DNA of 64,000 nt, from contig NC_056524.1 of NCBI RefSeq assembly GCF_019175285.1, forward strand, positions 226,129,321 through 226,193,320, given 5' to 3'. This document shows, piece by piece, positions 21,931 through 33,129 of this stretch (within the stretch, counting starts at the first letter, position 1; each line of letters starts with the position of its first letter). The notes below the pieces were generated by a model. That model was not told the origin of the DNA. It saw only the letters and a program-made list of their open reading frames with translations, and did not search any database. Both the position numbers and the translations under genes were made by a program. The DNA comes from Sceloporus undulatus (taxonomy: Eukaryota > Chordata > Lepidosauria > Squamata > Phrynosomatidae).

Positions 21931-23325
21931 TTGAAAGTGGCAGTGGTTAAACCCTTGCTTAAGAAGCCCTCCTTAGACCCCCTGATTCATAACAATTATC
22001 GGCCCATCTCGCTGCTGCCTTTTTTAGGGAAGGTGATCGAAAGAGCAGTCGCCTTCCAGCTTCAATCGATCTTGGATGACACCGATTTTCTGGACCCATT
22101 TCAAACTGGCTTCCGGGTGGGCTATGGAGTTGAGACTGCCATGGTCGCCTTAGTTGATGACCTCTGTCTGAGCATGGACAGGGGAAGCGTGTCCCTGTTA
22201 GTGCTCCTTGACATCTCAGCGGCTTTCGATACCATCGACCATGGTATCCTTCTGGAACGCCTGGGGGAGTTGGGTATCGGGGGCACCGCTTTGCAGTGGT
22301 TCCGGTCCTACCTCTCGGGTAGATTCCAGATGGTGGAGCTGGGGAACTGTCGCTCCGATAAGAGGGCACTTACATCTGGTGTCCCTCAGGGAGCGATTTT
22401 GTCTCCTATGCTTTTTAACATCTACATGAAACCGCTGGGAGAGATCATCCGGAGACACTGGGCGCAGTGTTATCAGTATGCTGATGACACCCAAATAATT
22501 TTCTCTGTGTCTCCGACTGACGCAGTAACTAAGGATGGCATCTCTCCTCTAGATGCCTGCTTGGCGTCGGTAATGGGCTGGATGAGGGAGAACAAACTCA
22601 GTGTGAATCCAGGGAAAACGGAAGTACTGGTGATAGGTCCCTCGGCTCCGGGTGGTGAGATTTGTCAGCCTGTCCTGAATGGGGTCACGCTCCCCTTGAG
22701 GGACTCGGTGCGCAGCTTGGGAGTACTCCTTGATTCGTCGCTTCATCTGACATCTCAGGTGGATGCGACGGTCAGGAGTGCTTGTTATCAGCTTCGGTTG
22801 ATACGCCAGCTGCGCCCCTACCTGGACCGTCGGGACCTTGAAACTGTTGTACATGCTTTGGTAACCTCTCGATTGGATTTCTGCAATGCGCTCTACATAG
22901 GGCAACCCTTGTACCAAACCCGGAAGCTTCAATTGGTGCAGAATATGGCAGCCAGACTGGTCGCTGGTAGTTCCAGGACAGACCACATAACACCTATTTT
23001 AAAAGATCTCCACTGGCTACCCATTTGCTTCCGAGCTCAATACAAGGTGTTGGTTTTGACCTATAAAGCCCTAGATGGCTTGGGCCCAGGGTACTTGAAG
23101 GACCGTCTCTCCCCATATAATCCGCCCCGCACACTCAGAACATCAGGGACAAATTTGTTAGAGGTCCCTAAATCCCATCTGGTGAGGACCTCACAGAGGG
23201 CTTTTACTATCGCTGCCCCCTCATTGTGGAATAAGCTCCCTGCAGAGCTCCGTTCCTCTGCATCTTTAGTTTCTTTTAAGAAACAATTAAAAATGCATCT
23301 ATTCCAGCTGGCTTTTTCACCTTAG
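21931..23325 (+). CDS. L2 reverse transcriptase segment (LINE ORF2, C-terminal part)
   Basis: An open frame of 464 codons. It holds the RT blocks KPLLKKPSLD, NYRPISLLP, FDTIDHGILLERL, SGVPQGAILSPMLFNIY, YADDTQ (catalytic aspartates at 22483-22488) and the C-terminal LHWLPI...YKVLVLTYKAL and APSLWNKLPAEL signatures. L2-type elements use this enzyme for target-primed reverse transcription. The annotated ATG is internal to the element's frame. Confidence 0.85.
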   Translation: MKVAVVKPLLKKPSLDPLIHNNYRPISLLPFLGKVIERAVAFQLQSILDDTDFLDPFQTGFRVGYGVETAMVALVDDLCLSMDRGSVSLLVLLDISAAFDTIDHGILLERLGELGIGGTALQWFRSYLSGRFQMVELGNCRSDKRALTSGVPQGAILSPMLFNIYMKPLGEIIRRHWAQCYQYADDTQIIFSVSPTDAVTKDGISPLDACLASVMGWMRENKLSVNPGKTEVLVIGPSAPGGEICQPVLNGVTLPLRDSVRSLGVLLDSSLHLTSQVDATVRSACYQLRLIRQLRPYLDRRDLETVVHALVTSRLDFCNALYIGQPLYQTRKLQLVQNMAARLVAGSSRTDHITPILKDLHWLPICFRAQYKVLVLTYKALDGLGPGYLKDRLSPYNPPRTLRTSGTNLLEVPKSHLVRTSQRAFTIAAPSLWNKLPAELRSSASLVSFKKQLKMHLFQLAFSP

Positions 23326-23549
23326 GTTAATAGTGTTTTTTCTCTTCTTCTTGTTCTCTGTTTTTCGACCCCGGATTAGTGTAATATATTGTCTTTTTCT
23401 TGCCCCTAGTGAATTGTGATTTGTATAGATTCCCGTTCTACCCCTAGTAATGATGTTTTTAAATTTTTAAATTGTGATGTTTTACCTGTATTTTACTGTT
23501 TCTTGTCTTGTAAGCCGCCTTGATCATGCAATTGGAAAGGCGGGATAAA

Positions 23550-23556
23550 AATAAAA

Positions 23557-23603
<47 letters not shown>

Positions 23604-23604
23604 C
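23550..23604 (+). repeat. (ATT)n microsatellite at the L2 3' end
   Basis: About 15 TTA/ATT units follow the L2 tail. It is the element's own 3' repeat. Confidence 0.8.
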
Positions 23605-23609
23605 TTCAT

Positions 23610-25000
23610 GCTTATCAATGCAATGGCCTGGGATGGGAGCACAGGGGTATGTGGGGACATATTCTTAGTCATCTCTGAACATGTGCTTAGCCCAGGGGTG
23701 CCTCTGAATTTGTTTCCAATACCAGAACTGAGATCACAGAAAAACCACTCCTGGTTTTCTCCTTTCTGTTTTCTCATCTATCTAATCTAGAAGGAGGACA
23801 TTGAGCTTTATTGTTGTTACTGTTGTTGTTGGAACTGAAAAGCCCATGTTGATTAGGGTTACCGCATCTCAGGAATCAGTCCAGATTCTCAGGGCCTGGT
23901 CCCTCTTCTTTGCTCCTCCAGGCAAAGGGGAGGAATCCCAGTGCCCCCCTGTGTATGTGTGCATGTGTACACATACACATTACTGCATGTTGCTGGCTCT
24001 GCTGTACACTGCTTTGGAATGGATAATATAGATTCTCCAGGGTCATACACCTCATTGATTCCAGTTCAGCCATATTTACTTTCTGGAAATCTCAAAACAA
24101 TGGCAATAATTTTGCACTCTCTTGTCTGGCCTAATAAACATTACACTAATATGGATCTTTGAATTACTTTTTTACAAATAACTTTAAAAAAATACAAATC
24201 TTTTTGGACAATAGCTTCTACAATCAACAAACCAGCAGCGGGAGTGGACTCTGGAAGCTGCAGTCCAAAAAAGCAACAAAGTAATCATTCTTGGAAAGGT
24301 TTCTTGATTCTGAGTTTGATCTATTTTGGAAAAGCGGTCTATAAATAAACTGTATTATTATATTATTATTATTTGGCAAACAAGCCAGAAAGTACTAAAT
24401 GCCCCAAATTTGGCATTAAAACCACAGATGATGACTGTAACCACCTACCATGTAACAATGTAACCCACTTCTTTTCCCTGTTAAGGCTTTTGTCCTTGTT
24501 TTTGTTATAATGATGACAATGACGTAAATTGTGCAATCAGTATGCTTGGCACTCTACAGAATAGAAATCTCAAATGAGATGACAGTAACTTGCCCCAAGG
24601 ACTTTACAGCCTAATAGCTAACAAATAACAGTGGCGAGGGCAGAAGAAGCAAGTAAAGAACATATAAGTGTTTCAGTTATATAGTTTTACTGTGACTCAG
24701 TCTGTCTCACATGAGGAGTCTGTGATATTGCTAAAGCTGAGTAAATGCTGAATGAGAAGCAGAAATTCTATACATGTAGGTTTCATGGCATCACAGTGAA
24801 GTCATGGGAAAGGCATCACCAGATGAATTACTTTTTACAACACAGATCTTAAAAAGGACACACTAAAATAAGGGTGGCAATCCTATCATGTGAAAGCTAT
24901 TCAATGAGAGGTGGAAGTTCTATAATAAAATCTCCATGTGGGCTTCCATCTTGCCACACAACTACCATCAGAAGTGTTTAACTTGGTATGAACTACATAA
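23610..25000. other. Unassigned intergenic DNA
   Basis: Only an L2-type 3' end (24305-24375, AAAAGCGGTCTATAAATAAA then ATT repeats) is recognisable. Confidence 0.35.
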
Positions 25001-25001
25001 A

Positions 25002-25211
25002 GGGTCCTTTCACACTACACAACTAGAACACTATGATTCCACTCTGCCATGGATCCACCCCACAGAGTCCTGGGATTTGCATTTTAAGGAGCAGTAGTTA
25101 GAATTCTCATACCAAGAACAACTCAAGTTAGAAATCCTAGAACTCCAAAGAATGTTGCCATGGCAGTTAAAGTGGAATAACAGTGTTATAACTGTGCAGT
25201 GTAAAAGGGCC
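25002..25211. mobile_element. Palindromic DNA element
   Basis: GGGTCCTTTCACACTACACA at the left pairs with GTGCAGTGTAAAAGGGCC at the right, and most of the interior folds on itself (TGGGATTTGCATTTTAAGG...). The 8-bp target duplication is not visible. Confidence 0.6.
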
Positions 25212-25247
25212 ATCACATCTTCTTAGATTCTATTTATTAGCTAAACC

Positions 25248-25387
25248 ACAGTGGTTCCCAAACTTTGGTCCACCAGTTGCTTTGGACTTCAGCTCCCAGA
25301 CTTCAGCTCCCAGCTAGCTTGGCCAACCAAGGAATTCTGGGAGCTGAAGTGAAAACATCTGGATGACCAAAGTTTGGGAATCACTGG
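25248..25387. mobile_element. hAT-like miniature foldback element
   Basis: CAGTGGTTCCCAAACTTTGG is inverted at the end as CCAAAGTTTGGGAATCACTG. GCTAAAC is repeated on both outer sides (7 of 8 bases of a hAT-type TSD). Confidence 0.7.
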
Positions 25388-25448
25388 GCTAAACTAAGCT
25401 GCTGGAAAAACAGATGGACAAATTCCCAATCACCATTGTCGTAATATG

Positions 25449-25677
25449 CAGTGGGCCATTGGTATCCACTAGGGATTGGTTCCAGGACTCCCTGTGGATA
25501 CAAAAATCTGTGGGTGCTCAAGTCCCATTCAATACAATGGCATAGTAAAATTGTGTCCCTTATGTAAAATGATAAAATCATGATTTGCTTTCTGGAATTA
25601 ATATCTTTTTTTGACCATTTTCAACCAATGGATTGTTAAAGCAGTGGATAAGGAACCTGTGGATACAGGCCCAACTG
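25449..25677 (-). mobile_element. Pogo/Tigger-like miniature element (family A)
   Basis: CAGTGGGCCATTGGTATCCA...GGCCCAACTG, with the inner words GGTGCTCAAGTCCCATT shared with the copy at 38835. Confidence 0.6.
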
Positions 25678-25689
25678 TACAAGATTCCT

Positions 25690-26490
25690 CTAATGAGCTA
25701 AGGCTTAACAAAAGACAAATTCTTCCAAGAAAGAAAGATAGCCGGGGGGGGGGGTTAACTCCACTACATCCAAAGCTAGATTTCCCCCCAATTAGTAATC
25801 CTAAAAAAAAATAAAATACCACAGTCTCATTACCCCCCCCAGTCCCATCCAAACACTTAAAGAATCCCGTATGGCCTGAAGATCATTTTGTGATGAATGT
25901 GGAGGCCATGGGTCTGGGGAGAGGAATAGGAAAAGCTTTATCAGGAAGCAGAGTGTTCCTTCACAATGGGAAGCAGACAGATGGTGGAGGGGGAGGAGGA
26001 GGCAGACTGAAGGTCTGGGAGGGGGTGTCTAATGATGACACGTCTAGGATCTAGGGGGGAAATGTTAACTTGTTCAGTTTGGAAAGAATGGGGGAAAGCC
26101 TGCAAGGTTCTAGTGTTTTAAGAACAGAAGAGTTGCATTGTCAAAACATGTGCTAGAAGGATCAAGGTGCAAATTTCGCTGTTCAAGAGTTTTCCACTGT
26201 CAGAGAAATATGTTTGATGCCCAGCAGGGGCCTGAAAGTCTGCTACTTCTGGAAGGAAGTGAGGAGAAGCAGTTTTATTTCATCCTAAACAAATTCTGCA
26301 CAATCATTTATCAGAAAAATCAAACCATTGTTGATTTTAATTCAGATGGAAGGAAGGGAGCCAACAAGCTAAAATGCTGCTTCTTTTGGACTGTGGTTAA
26401 GATAATGTTATTGTCTTTTATGTTTTTTGTCTACAGATATTCTCTGCAGTTTAAAAACACATTTTATTTCAATGTGGAGGGTGCATTTTT
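25690..26490. other. Unassigned intergenic DNA with a purine-rich block
   Basis: The part at 25975-26060 is G/A-rich (GGAGGGGGAGGAGGAGG). A G-run lies at 25744-25753. I see no gene. Confidence 0.35.
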
Positions 26491-26500
26491 GAGTAGGTGA

Positions 26501-26725
26501 GCCAGTGTGGTGTAGTGGTTTGAGTGTTGGAATATGACTCTGGAGACCAGGGTTTGATTCCCTGCTTGGCCATGAAACCCACAGGGTGACCTTGGGCAAG
26601 TCACGTGCTCTCAGCCTCAGGCAAAAGCAATGGCAAACCTCCTCTGAACAAATCTTGCCATGAAAGCCCTGTGATAGGCTCACCATAAGTCAGAAATGAG
26701 TTGAAGTCATACAACAACGATAAAT
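26501..26725 (+). mobile_element. Sauria-type SINE, full length
   Basis: GCCAGTGTGGTGTAGTGGTT (box A side), AGACCAGGGTTTGATTCCC (box B), GACCTTGGGCAAGTCAC, ATGGCAAACCTCCTCTGAAC, then CACCATAAGTCAGAAATGAG and CAACAACGATAA. This is the best-preserved copy in the window. Confidence 0.88.
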
Positions 26726-26729
26726 CTTT

Positions 26730-27335
26730 GAATAGAGAGGGAACTGGGTTTTTTTTTTAAAAAACTTTTTAAATTGAGGAGTTTTATTTATAATCATCTG
26801 CTAAAATACAAAACAAAGTCCGAGGAAACAAAGACAGCATATAGTGGTGATACTGTCCAAGGTACATACTGCTTACTGCATGTCCCTGAAAGGGTAATAG
26901 TTTTTCCAGTTTCCAATGCCTGGCACAGTTGTTTAAAAGAGAAGAAAAGGATTGTGCTGTCAGTTACAAAAGTATCTTGAGGATTTGCTTAAATAATAAA
27001 TGATAATTTATTTACATAAACTATTTGATATGTAACATGCAAGATGCTAGTTACCAACTGTTTCATTTATTGACAAGGTGGCACAGAGGGAGGGAGAGAC
27101 AACAGCTGCAATACCAAGGCCTGAGATAACCTGGAATGTAAATATTGAAACTATTGCAAATATACAGCCATTAACCATGCTAGAACAAATGTTTGATAAT
27201 GTCCATCACATTTTAAATGATATAAATCAAAGTAAACATGTACAACAAAGAGTTAGAATCAGTGGTGCCATTCAAAATAGTTAACATCTGGTTCTTGCTT
27301 CTTGTTTGCCATGCTGCATGCTCACCCCAATTTTT
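26730..27335. other. Unassigned intergenic DNA
   Basis: I find no gene or named element here. Confidence 0.3.
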
Positions 27336-27340
27336 CATAT

Positions 27341-27363
27341 GTACACACACACACACACACACA

Positions 27364-27410
<47 letters not shown>
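27341..27410 (+). repeat. (AC)n(TA)n compound microsatellite
   Basis: About ten CA units run directly into about twenty TA units. Confidence 0.95.
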
Positions 27411-27412
<2 letters not shown>

Positions 27413-27462
27413 TAAGGCTGGCCCTAAGGTCATCATTAGATTGGACCCCCTTTATCAATGAC

Positions 27463-27680
27463 GGCTGCCACAATGCAGATTTAATGCAGTTTGGCACCAT
27501 TTTAACTGGCATGGCTACATTCTATGGAATACTGAGATTTGTAATTTGTTGTGACACTAGACCTCTCTGACAGAGAAGATTAAATATCTCATAAAATTAC
27601 AAATCCCAGAATTCCATAAATTGAGCCATGATAGTTAAAGCAGTGTCAAACTGCATTAATTTTGCAGTGTAGATGCAGCC
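27463..27680. mobile_element. Palindromic DNA element, complete-looking
   Basis: GGCTGCCACAATGCAG...TTTAATGCAGTTTGGCACC is mirrored by GTGTCAAACTGCATTAATTT...GTAGATGCAGCC. The length of 218 bp and the self-complementary arms define the family seen many times here. Confidence 0.65.
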
Positions 27681-28114
27681 ATTCAGAGTTCCCCATTCAT
27701 AGCACAATGCAAACAGAATTCCTATTTTGGCTTTTCTTTCCAATATCAGTGACAGTGTGAGAGGGAAAGAGGAAGAAAACAAAACTCTTGCCTACAATCA
27801 AAACTGAGTTCATTTAAAAGAGAATTTGGTATTCAGTTTAGTTTCCATTCATTGCAGAAATAGCACATATAACTTGTGTTAAAAGAGGGGTGTCAGGTGG
27901 TAGTCCACCATAATTTCATTCTTCACCTTGTCCACACCTTGAAGGCGGGCCCACTTCATTTGAACAGAGATTAATCTCAGTGCCAGAATTTACCGTTAAT
28001 TCGCTACCCCTATCACCATTTAGGGAGAAGCTAGTTAATGTGACCAGGACTCAACATGTCACAAATTTGTGTAAAGGAACCAATGCCAAGCCCACATTCC
28101 TCTCAGGGGCTCTG

Positions 28115-28570
28115 AACTCTTGTTGTAGTTGTTGTTATTAACTGTCCTCAGCTCAGCCCCAACTCATGGCCTGTTGTCATGGCCCTGACCCTGTGGATGA
28201 GATATCTCCAAGACTTCCTATCCTCCACTACTCTGCTTAGGTCTTGCAATATCAGGCCTATGTGACCTCCTTGACTGAGTCGGTCCATCTGGCTTGTGGT
28301 CTTCCCCTCTTTCTATTGCCTTATACCTTTCCTAGCATTATTGTCTTTTCTAGTGAGTCATTTCTTCTCAGTATGTGGCCAAAGTTCAACAGCCTCAGTT
28401 TCGTCATCTTGGCTTCCAGGGAGAGTTCAGGTTTAAGCCTGCCTTTGCACTTTCTTCCTTGACCTTCCTTAGTAATTGTTTCAAGTCTATGATATTTTCT
28501 ACTTTGTGCCATTCCCACAATGATCTTCATGCATCTGCCAGGGGTTCCTTTAACAAACTGCAATCTTGTG
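28115..28570 (-). mobile_element. BovB (RTE) LINE 3' fragment
   Basis: The minus strand encodes KPELSLEAKMTKLRLLNFGH followed by ILRRNDSLEKTIMLGKV, the C-terminal signature of BovB ORF2. A 3' UTR ending in CAACAACTACAACA follows. It is truncated and decayed. BovB is the presumed partner that mobilised the SINEs with similar tails in this window. Confidence 0.75.
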
Positions 28571-28745
28571 TGAACTGGCTGAATTACACCACTAGTTACA
28601 ACTGAACCTAGGGGTGTATAGTGCTTTGAGCAGCAGTCTCTATCTCCTGACTCCAGAATCTCTCCCCCATCCCAAAATACTTCAATATGTTCTTCTTACT
28701 CACTTTGTTCTAAAAACCAATTCTCCCACCACCTCTTAGTATGAT

Positions 28746-28961
28746 GTTTATCACACTATGCTCTTAAAGAGCTACTATTCCAGTGTGACTTCTCTAGCAG
28801 CCTCTTGTTGCATGCTGGGATTGGCAGTTTTAAGGAGCTGAACTTCTCTGCCTGAGAATTCTAAATACCCCTCCTTAAAACTGCCAATCCCAGCATGCAA
28901 CAGGAGGCAGCTAGAGGAGTCACACTGGAATAGTACCTCTTTAAGAGCTCGTCTGATAAAC
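28746..28961. mobile_element. Near-perfect palindromic (foldback) element
   Basis: GTTTATCACAC...CTTAAAGAGCTACTATTCCA is mirrored by TGGAATAGTACCTCTTTAAG...TGATAAAC. The arms also share GCATGCTGGGATTGGCAG. It is 216 bp with almost no loop. Confidence 0.7.
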
Positions 28962-29045
28962 ACCTATTTTTGTCTAAGAAAATCCTTTGAAATTCATGGG
29001 GTTGCCATAAGTTGATAGGGGACTTGAAGACACATACACACATGC
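28962..29045 (+). mobile_element. SINE tail fragment
   Basis: AAGAAAATCCTTTGAAATTC and GGGGTTGCCATAAGTTGATA followed by GACTTGAAGACACA is the tail shared by the 5S-derived SINEs. The 5S body is missing. Confidence 0.5.
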
Positions 29046-29149
29046 TGCCCATTTCCAAACTTGCTGCATGCTTTTGTAACTTTCCCTCCCATTAGCTACC
29101 ATCAGTCATTGCTTCCACAAGTATATTTTTAGGTCAGAGGTTGACAACT

Positions 29150-29560
29150 GATGTTGCTGGATTTCAGAGTGTAGGAAGTTACTTTTGTGACTACAACCAC
29201 CAGAATCCCTAGCCAGTATGACTAGTGTCCTGCTGACTAGAAGATTCTGGGAGTCATACTACAAAAAGTAACTTTCCAAGCTCTGCTGAACTATCATTCC
29301 CATCAGCCATAGCCAATGTAGCCAATAGTGACAGATGGTGTGAGTTAGAGACCACTAACATTCCTATCCTTTCGCAATGCTCAATTATAGCATGATGATT
29401 CCTTTTTCATTGCCATGTGTTCATCATATGGACCCCTGGAATTTGAAGTTTAGAATTCTCACCCAGAGAGCTCTAGTGTGTCACCAAACTACAAATCCCA
29501 GAATTGCATAGAATGCAGCTATGGTAGTTAAAATGGTTAAACTATGTAGGTTTCACTTGC
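29150..29560. mobile_element. Decayed DNA-element pieces
   Basis: AGTTACTTTTGTGAC and AAAAAGTAACTTTCCAAGC mark the arms of one element (about 29160-29290). A separate palindromic-family piece (CACCAAACTACAAATCCCAG) lies near 29475. Confidence 0.4.
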
Positions 29561-30559
29561 ATATCAGTTCAGCATTACTGACAGATAATGCATACAATAT
29601 AGGAGACTTCTGTGTTCTCCCATTCCTGTCTCATAAAGCCATGACAAACAACTGGTGAAACAAAACTGATAATTAAAGAGCAATTATCTCAACCTACAGA
29701 GAAAGAAACTGCCTTTTCTACCAATAGGACACCCACTTACGTAAAGGATTGTCTTCAAAGGTCCATGCCTTGAAAATGCCATAGTTTCTCTTCTTCCTCT
29801 TGAAAAAAAAATCTAACAATTTGGGAGGGATAATTTGGAGGTAATTTTTAATGAATTTTTCAACATTTGAACAAGAAAACATACTTTGTGAATTATACAT
29901 ATTTTAAATTGGATGCTTGAGAACATTCCTTAGAAAAACGAGAGGTTGTCCTTATATTGAAAATGTAAAGGATTCCTAAATCTCCATAAGCCTTGCAAGA
30001 ACTGAAATTTGCAAAAACTGGCACTTTACCAATCCTATTGGAATATAACTGATTGAAATCTTTGCTATTAATAAAAAAGCAAAGCAAAGCTAAATTTTAG
30101 CCCAGAGGAATTTTTTTCTAGCATGCTGATAGCTGTCTGTTGATGGATAGCATTCCTGGGGAAGGGAGAACAGAAGGGGGAGTAATGATCAAGGTTAATG
30201 TTTCACCTGTTAGGTTTGTAGCAATTTTAAAATTTCCTCCCTCCCATAAGCACAGGGATATCACAGCTCCAGTTATCCAGGTTGGCCTCCATCACATCTA
30301 GATTACAGCTCCCATCATCCCTGACCATTGGCCACGTTAGCTTGGGCTGATGAAAGTTGAATCTCAAACATCTGGAGACCACCAGGTTGATGTATGCTTA
30401 TTGTCTGCTAGCTTTCATTAGAGTTGCTTTTCTGAATAACAGTTAGCAGCTGGGCAATAACAGGTGCAAATGGCCTTTCTAAGCAAGATCAGGTTTGTGT
30501 ACACAGCTAAAAACAAGGCTGGCCCAAGACATTTTGCTGCCCAAGATGCACACATGTTA
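29561..30559. other. Mostly unassigned intergenic DNA
   Basis: A decayed element of the ACAGCTCCCATCATCC / TGATGAAAGTTGAATC type lies at 30270-30395. Nothing else is recognised. Confidence 0.35.
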
Positions 30560-30567
30560 CCCTAAAG

Positions 30568-30741
30568 CAGTGCTTCTCAATTATTTTCTGTCATGCCCCC
30601 CCCTAGGAAGAAGAAAACATTTCGCGCCCCCCGCGCGACTGTAAATAGTATCATTTGTCTATAAAATTGTTATAAGTACTGTATCCTTACAGAGCCTTGC
30701 GCCCCCCCTGGGGGGCGTGCCCCACTATTTGAGAAGTACTG
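30568..30741. mobile_element. hAT-type miniature element with exact 8-bp TSD
   Basis: CCCTAAAG is duplicated at 30560-30567 and 30742-30749. The terminal inverted repeats are CAGTGCTTCTCAA / TTGAGAAGTACTG. The interior holds inverted GCGCCCCCC runs. It is 174 bp. Confidence 0.88.
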
Positions 30742-31191
30742 CCCTAAAGTGTGGAGGGAATGTTGCAGGTCCCCACCAGGAATGTCAGTGTCTCCTAGAA
30801 ATTCTGGGGGAACTATGCCTCAAAAGAAGACATACAAGGCGAGGGTGACCTCAGGGATCTTTCCACCAGCTGTGTCAGCATCTCCCTGAAATTTGGGGGA
30901 ATTATAGCTCAAAAGGAGGCCTGTGAAAAGAAGTTAACTTCAGGGATCTTTTCACCTAAGTATATGAGTACTAGCTGCAGAGAACACTCCAGTTTCAGTG
31001 AATAGAAGGGTTTTATTTAGAAATGTGGAAAGGTGCACAAAAACATACAAAAGCAATGTAACCTGAGGAACTGTACAAGGCTATCTGAATGAAAGGTTGG
31101 TTAGAGAGGAATCAGGAATTACAGAGGGAGATAACTACCAGTCCTGAAGATAGATCCACAAAAAACAGAGAATGGCTCAAGCAGTATCTGG

Positions 31192-31411
31192 AGCTTATCA
31201 ATTTACATTCTTAAAATGGAGCTAGGTCACGTTAAATGCTGTGCCTGTCTCCTGTTGCATTCTGGGGTTTCTAGTTCAGTGACGCTTAAGAGCTCTCTGG
31301 CTGAGTATTCTAAATGCAATTTCCTAAACTACAAGCCCCAGCATGCAACAGGATGCAGGAACAGCATTTAAAGCAACCTAGCCCCATTTTAAGAGTGTAA
31401 AGCGATAAGCT
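31192..31411. mobile_element. Palindromic (foldback) element
   Basis: AGCTTATC...TTCTTAAAATGGAGCTAGG is mirrored by CCTAGCCCCATTTTAAGAG...GATAAGCT. The centre shares TCCTGTTGCATTCTGGGG / CCCCAGCATGCAACAGGA. Confidence 0.68.
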
Positions 31412-31498
31412 TATCTGAAGGCTATACAGAAAGAGTGAGTGGGATCCTCTGTGCACACGTGTCTAGAGCTGGGGTGGATATTTATATCCTATTTCATA

Positions 31499-31838
31499 GG
31501 ACCTTATCACACGGAGGCACTTACGTGGGTAAAACATTGTTGAACTGTTGCAGAAGCATGAAGGTGGGATCATCCATCGCACTTCTAAAATGTAATTGAG
31601 GCTTCCTGCTTTCCTTCTATCGACTAAGCATTCATGGAGAAAACAAGAGAAGCCATTTTTTGAATAATGGGATCTTCTGTTATTCAAAAAATGGCTTCTC
31701 TGTGAATGCTTCGTCAATAGAAGGGAAGCGGGAAGCTTCAATTATGTTTTAGAAGCATGACGGACAATCCCACCTTTGCGCTTCTGCAACAGTTCAGCAA
31801 CATTTTAGCCATGTTAGTGCCTCTGTGTGATAAGGTCC
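31499..31838. mobile_element. 340-bp near-perfect inverted repeat (foldback element)
   Basis: The arms 31499-31667 and 31680-31838 are complementary from GGACCTTATCACACGGAGGC to AAAAAATGGCTTCTC, with only a 12-base loop. No open frame or transposase is present. Confidence 0.8.
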
Positions 31839-31839
31839 A

Positions 31840-33110
31840 TACCCTCAAGGGGTATTTGATGTTACCACATGGTATAATATTGACGGTTTTCCCATGGAAT
31901 TTACAAAAGGGATCCAAAACATCTGGTGGCTTTAACGTCATAGTGATAAAACATTGATTGGATTTGAGATAGTTCCTGGATAGTCAAACAGGAAAGGGTG
32001 AATAGGAACACAGCATGAGATGAGGTGGAAGGTGTGGTCTTTGACTGCTTTTGCTATGGGACTCATTTTGTCTCCATTGCAAGAAGAAATGTGAAGAGCC
32101 TGGGGTGGGGGACAGAGTGATCAACAAACCCATTGAGTACCATTGAGTACCCAGCTTGAGGGGTTAATTGGCTTATATGTTGTAAACTGCTTAGAGACTG
32201 CTTAGTTCAGTATGAAGCAGTAGAGAAATATAAATGCTATTGCTATTGCTACCATCTAGCTTTCTCACATATCCTTAGGTCAGCGTGACTCCTTACACAT
32301 GTAATGTCCTTGCCTCATTGTGACCTCTCAAAACATGCCCAATGCTAGATATTAAATATGAAAACGCATATCCAGTAAGAGGGGTATAGAGTATGCTAAT
32401 ACAATATACCTTCCAGACAACACCCTTCCATATACAGAAGCTGACAGATTGGCAGCTGAATCTTACTTTAACATTGGATGCCAACACAGATGGGGGACTA
32501 GCTTAAGGAATATAAAAGAGGCCATGCAATATACACATTGCTGCCCTCCAACATCTCACTGCTGCTTCTAGTCCCTCAGCATCCACTAACCAAGGCAACT
32601 ACCAATGATAGGGATGACCTTGGTTAATACTTCAGTGCTGACCTCAATAAAGAATGCAAAACACATTCCACGCTGTCCTAGAGATTGGAATGTTCCTTTT
32701 CTAAAAAAGCAACTGATTACTTTTTAACTTGCCTTTTTAAAACTAACTTATTGCTGCTACTTAGTCCTTGTTATTAGATGATTACCACTGTTATGAATGT
32801 TACTACTTCCTTTGTACACTCTTTCTTTAAAAAAAAAAAAAGCACTTAAAATACAAAGATGGTTCCCATTCATTCCAAAATAATCTTTTATGAATAACAA
32901 GTAACCTGACTTGTTTACTCCCCAAAACTTTTGCATTAGTACCATGTTATTTACAAGCTCTGGTTTATAATTTACCTAGCAGAAAAAAGACTGGGATAGA
33001 GAAAAAGACAGGGCTCATACATCAAGCAGATGAGGAGTCCTGAGACTGTGAAAACGCTGTGACTGCTGAGAAAGAATTTTGCTTTATGTTTTTAACAAGT
33101 GGAAGTATCC
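31840..33110. other. Mostly unassigned intergenic DNA
   Basis: A LINE/SINE-like end with TGTAAACTGCTTAGAGACTG and (GCTATT)n lies at 32160-32250. I see no gene. Confidence 0.35.
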
Positions 33111-33129
33111 AGCCTTGCAATAGAAACCA

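Larger units (their letters stand above)
17590..23605 (+). mobile_element. L2-clade LINE, split by two hAT-like insertions and an assembly gap
   Basis: Segments 17590-18415, 18516-19240, 19591-19891 and 21901-23605 belong to one element. The first segments encode an APE endonuclease (CNARSIKNK, ITETW, GDLNIPFE, WTDHF). The last encodes reverse transcriptase (SAAFDTIDH, SGVPQGAILSP, YADDTQ) and an L2-type C-terminus (LHWLPI, LTYKAL, LWNKLPAELR). The 3' end reads AAGCCGCCTTGATCATG...GGCGGGATAAAAAT and runs into (ATT)n. Each segment stays open in frame, so the copy was young when the insertions landed. No ORF1-like gene is seen, so the 5' end is probably truncated. Confidence 0.85.

Noticed and set aside
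27238-27570. 110-codon frame with a Tyr-Ile repeat
   Set aside because: It is a translation of the (AC)n(TA)n microsatellite.
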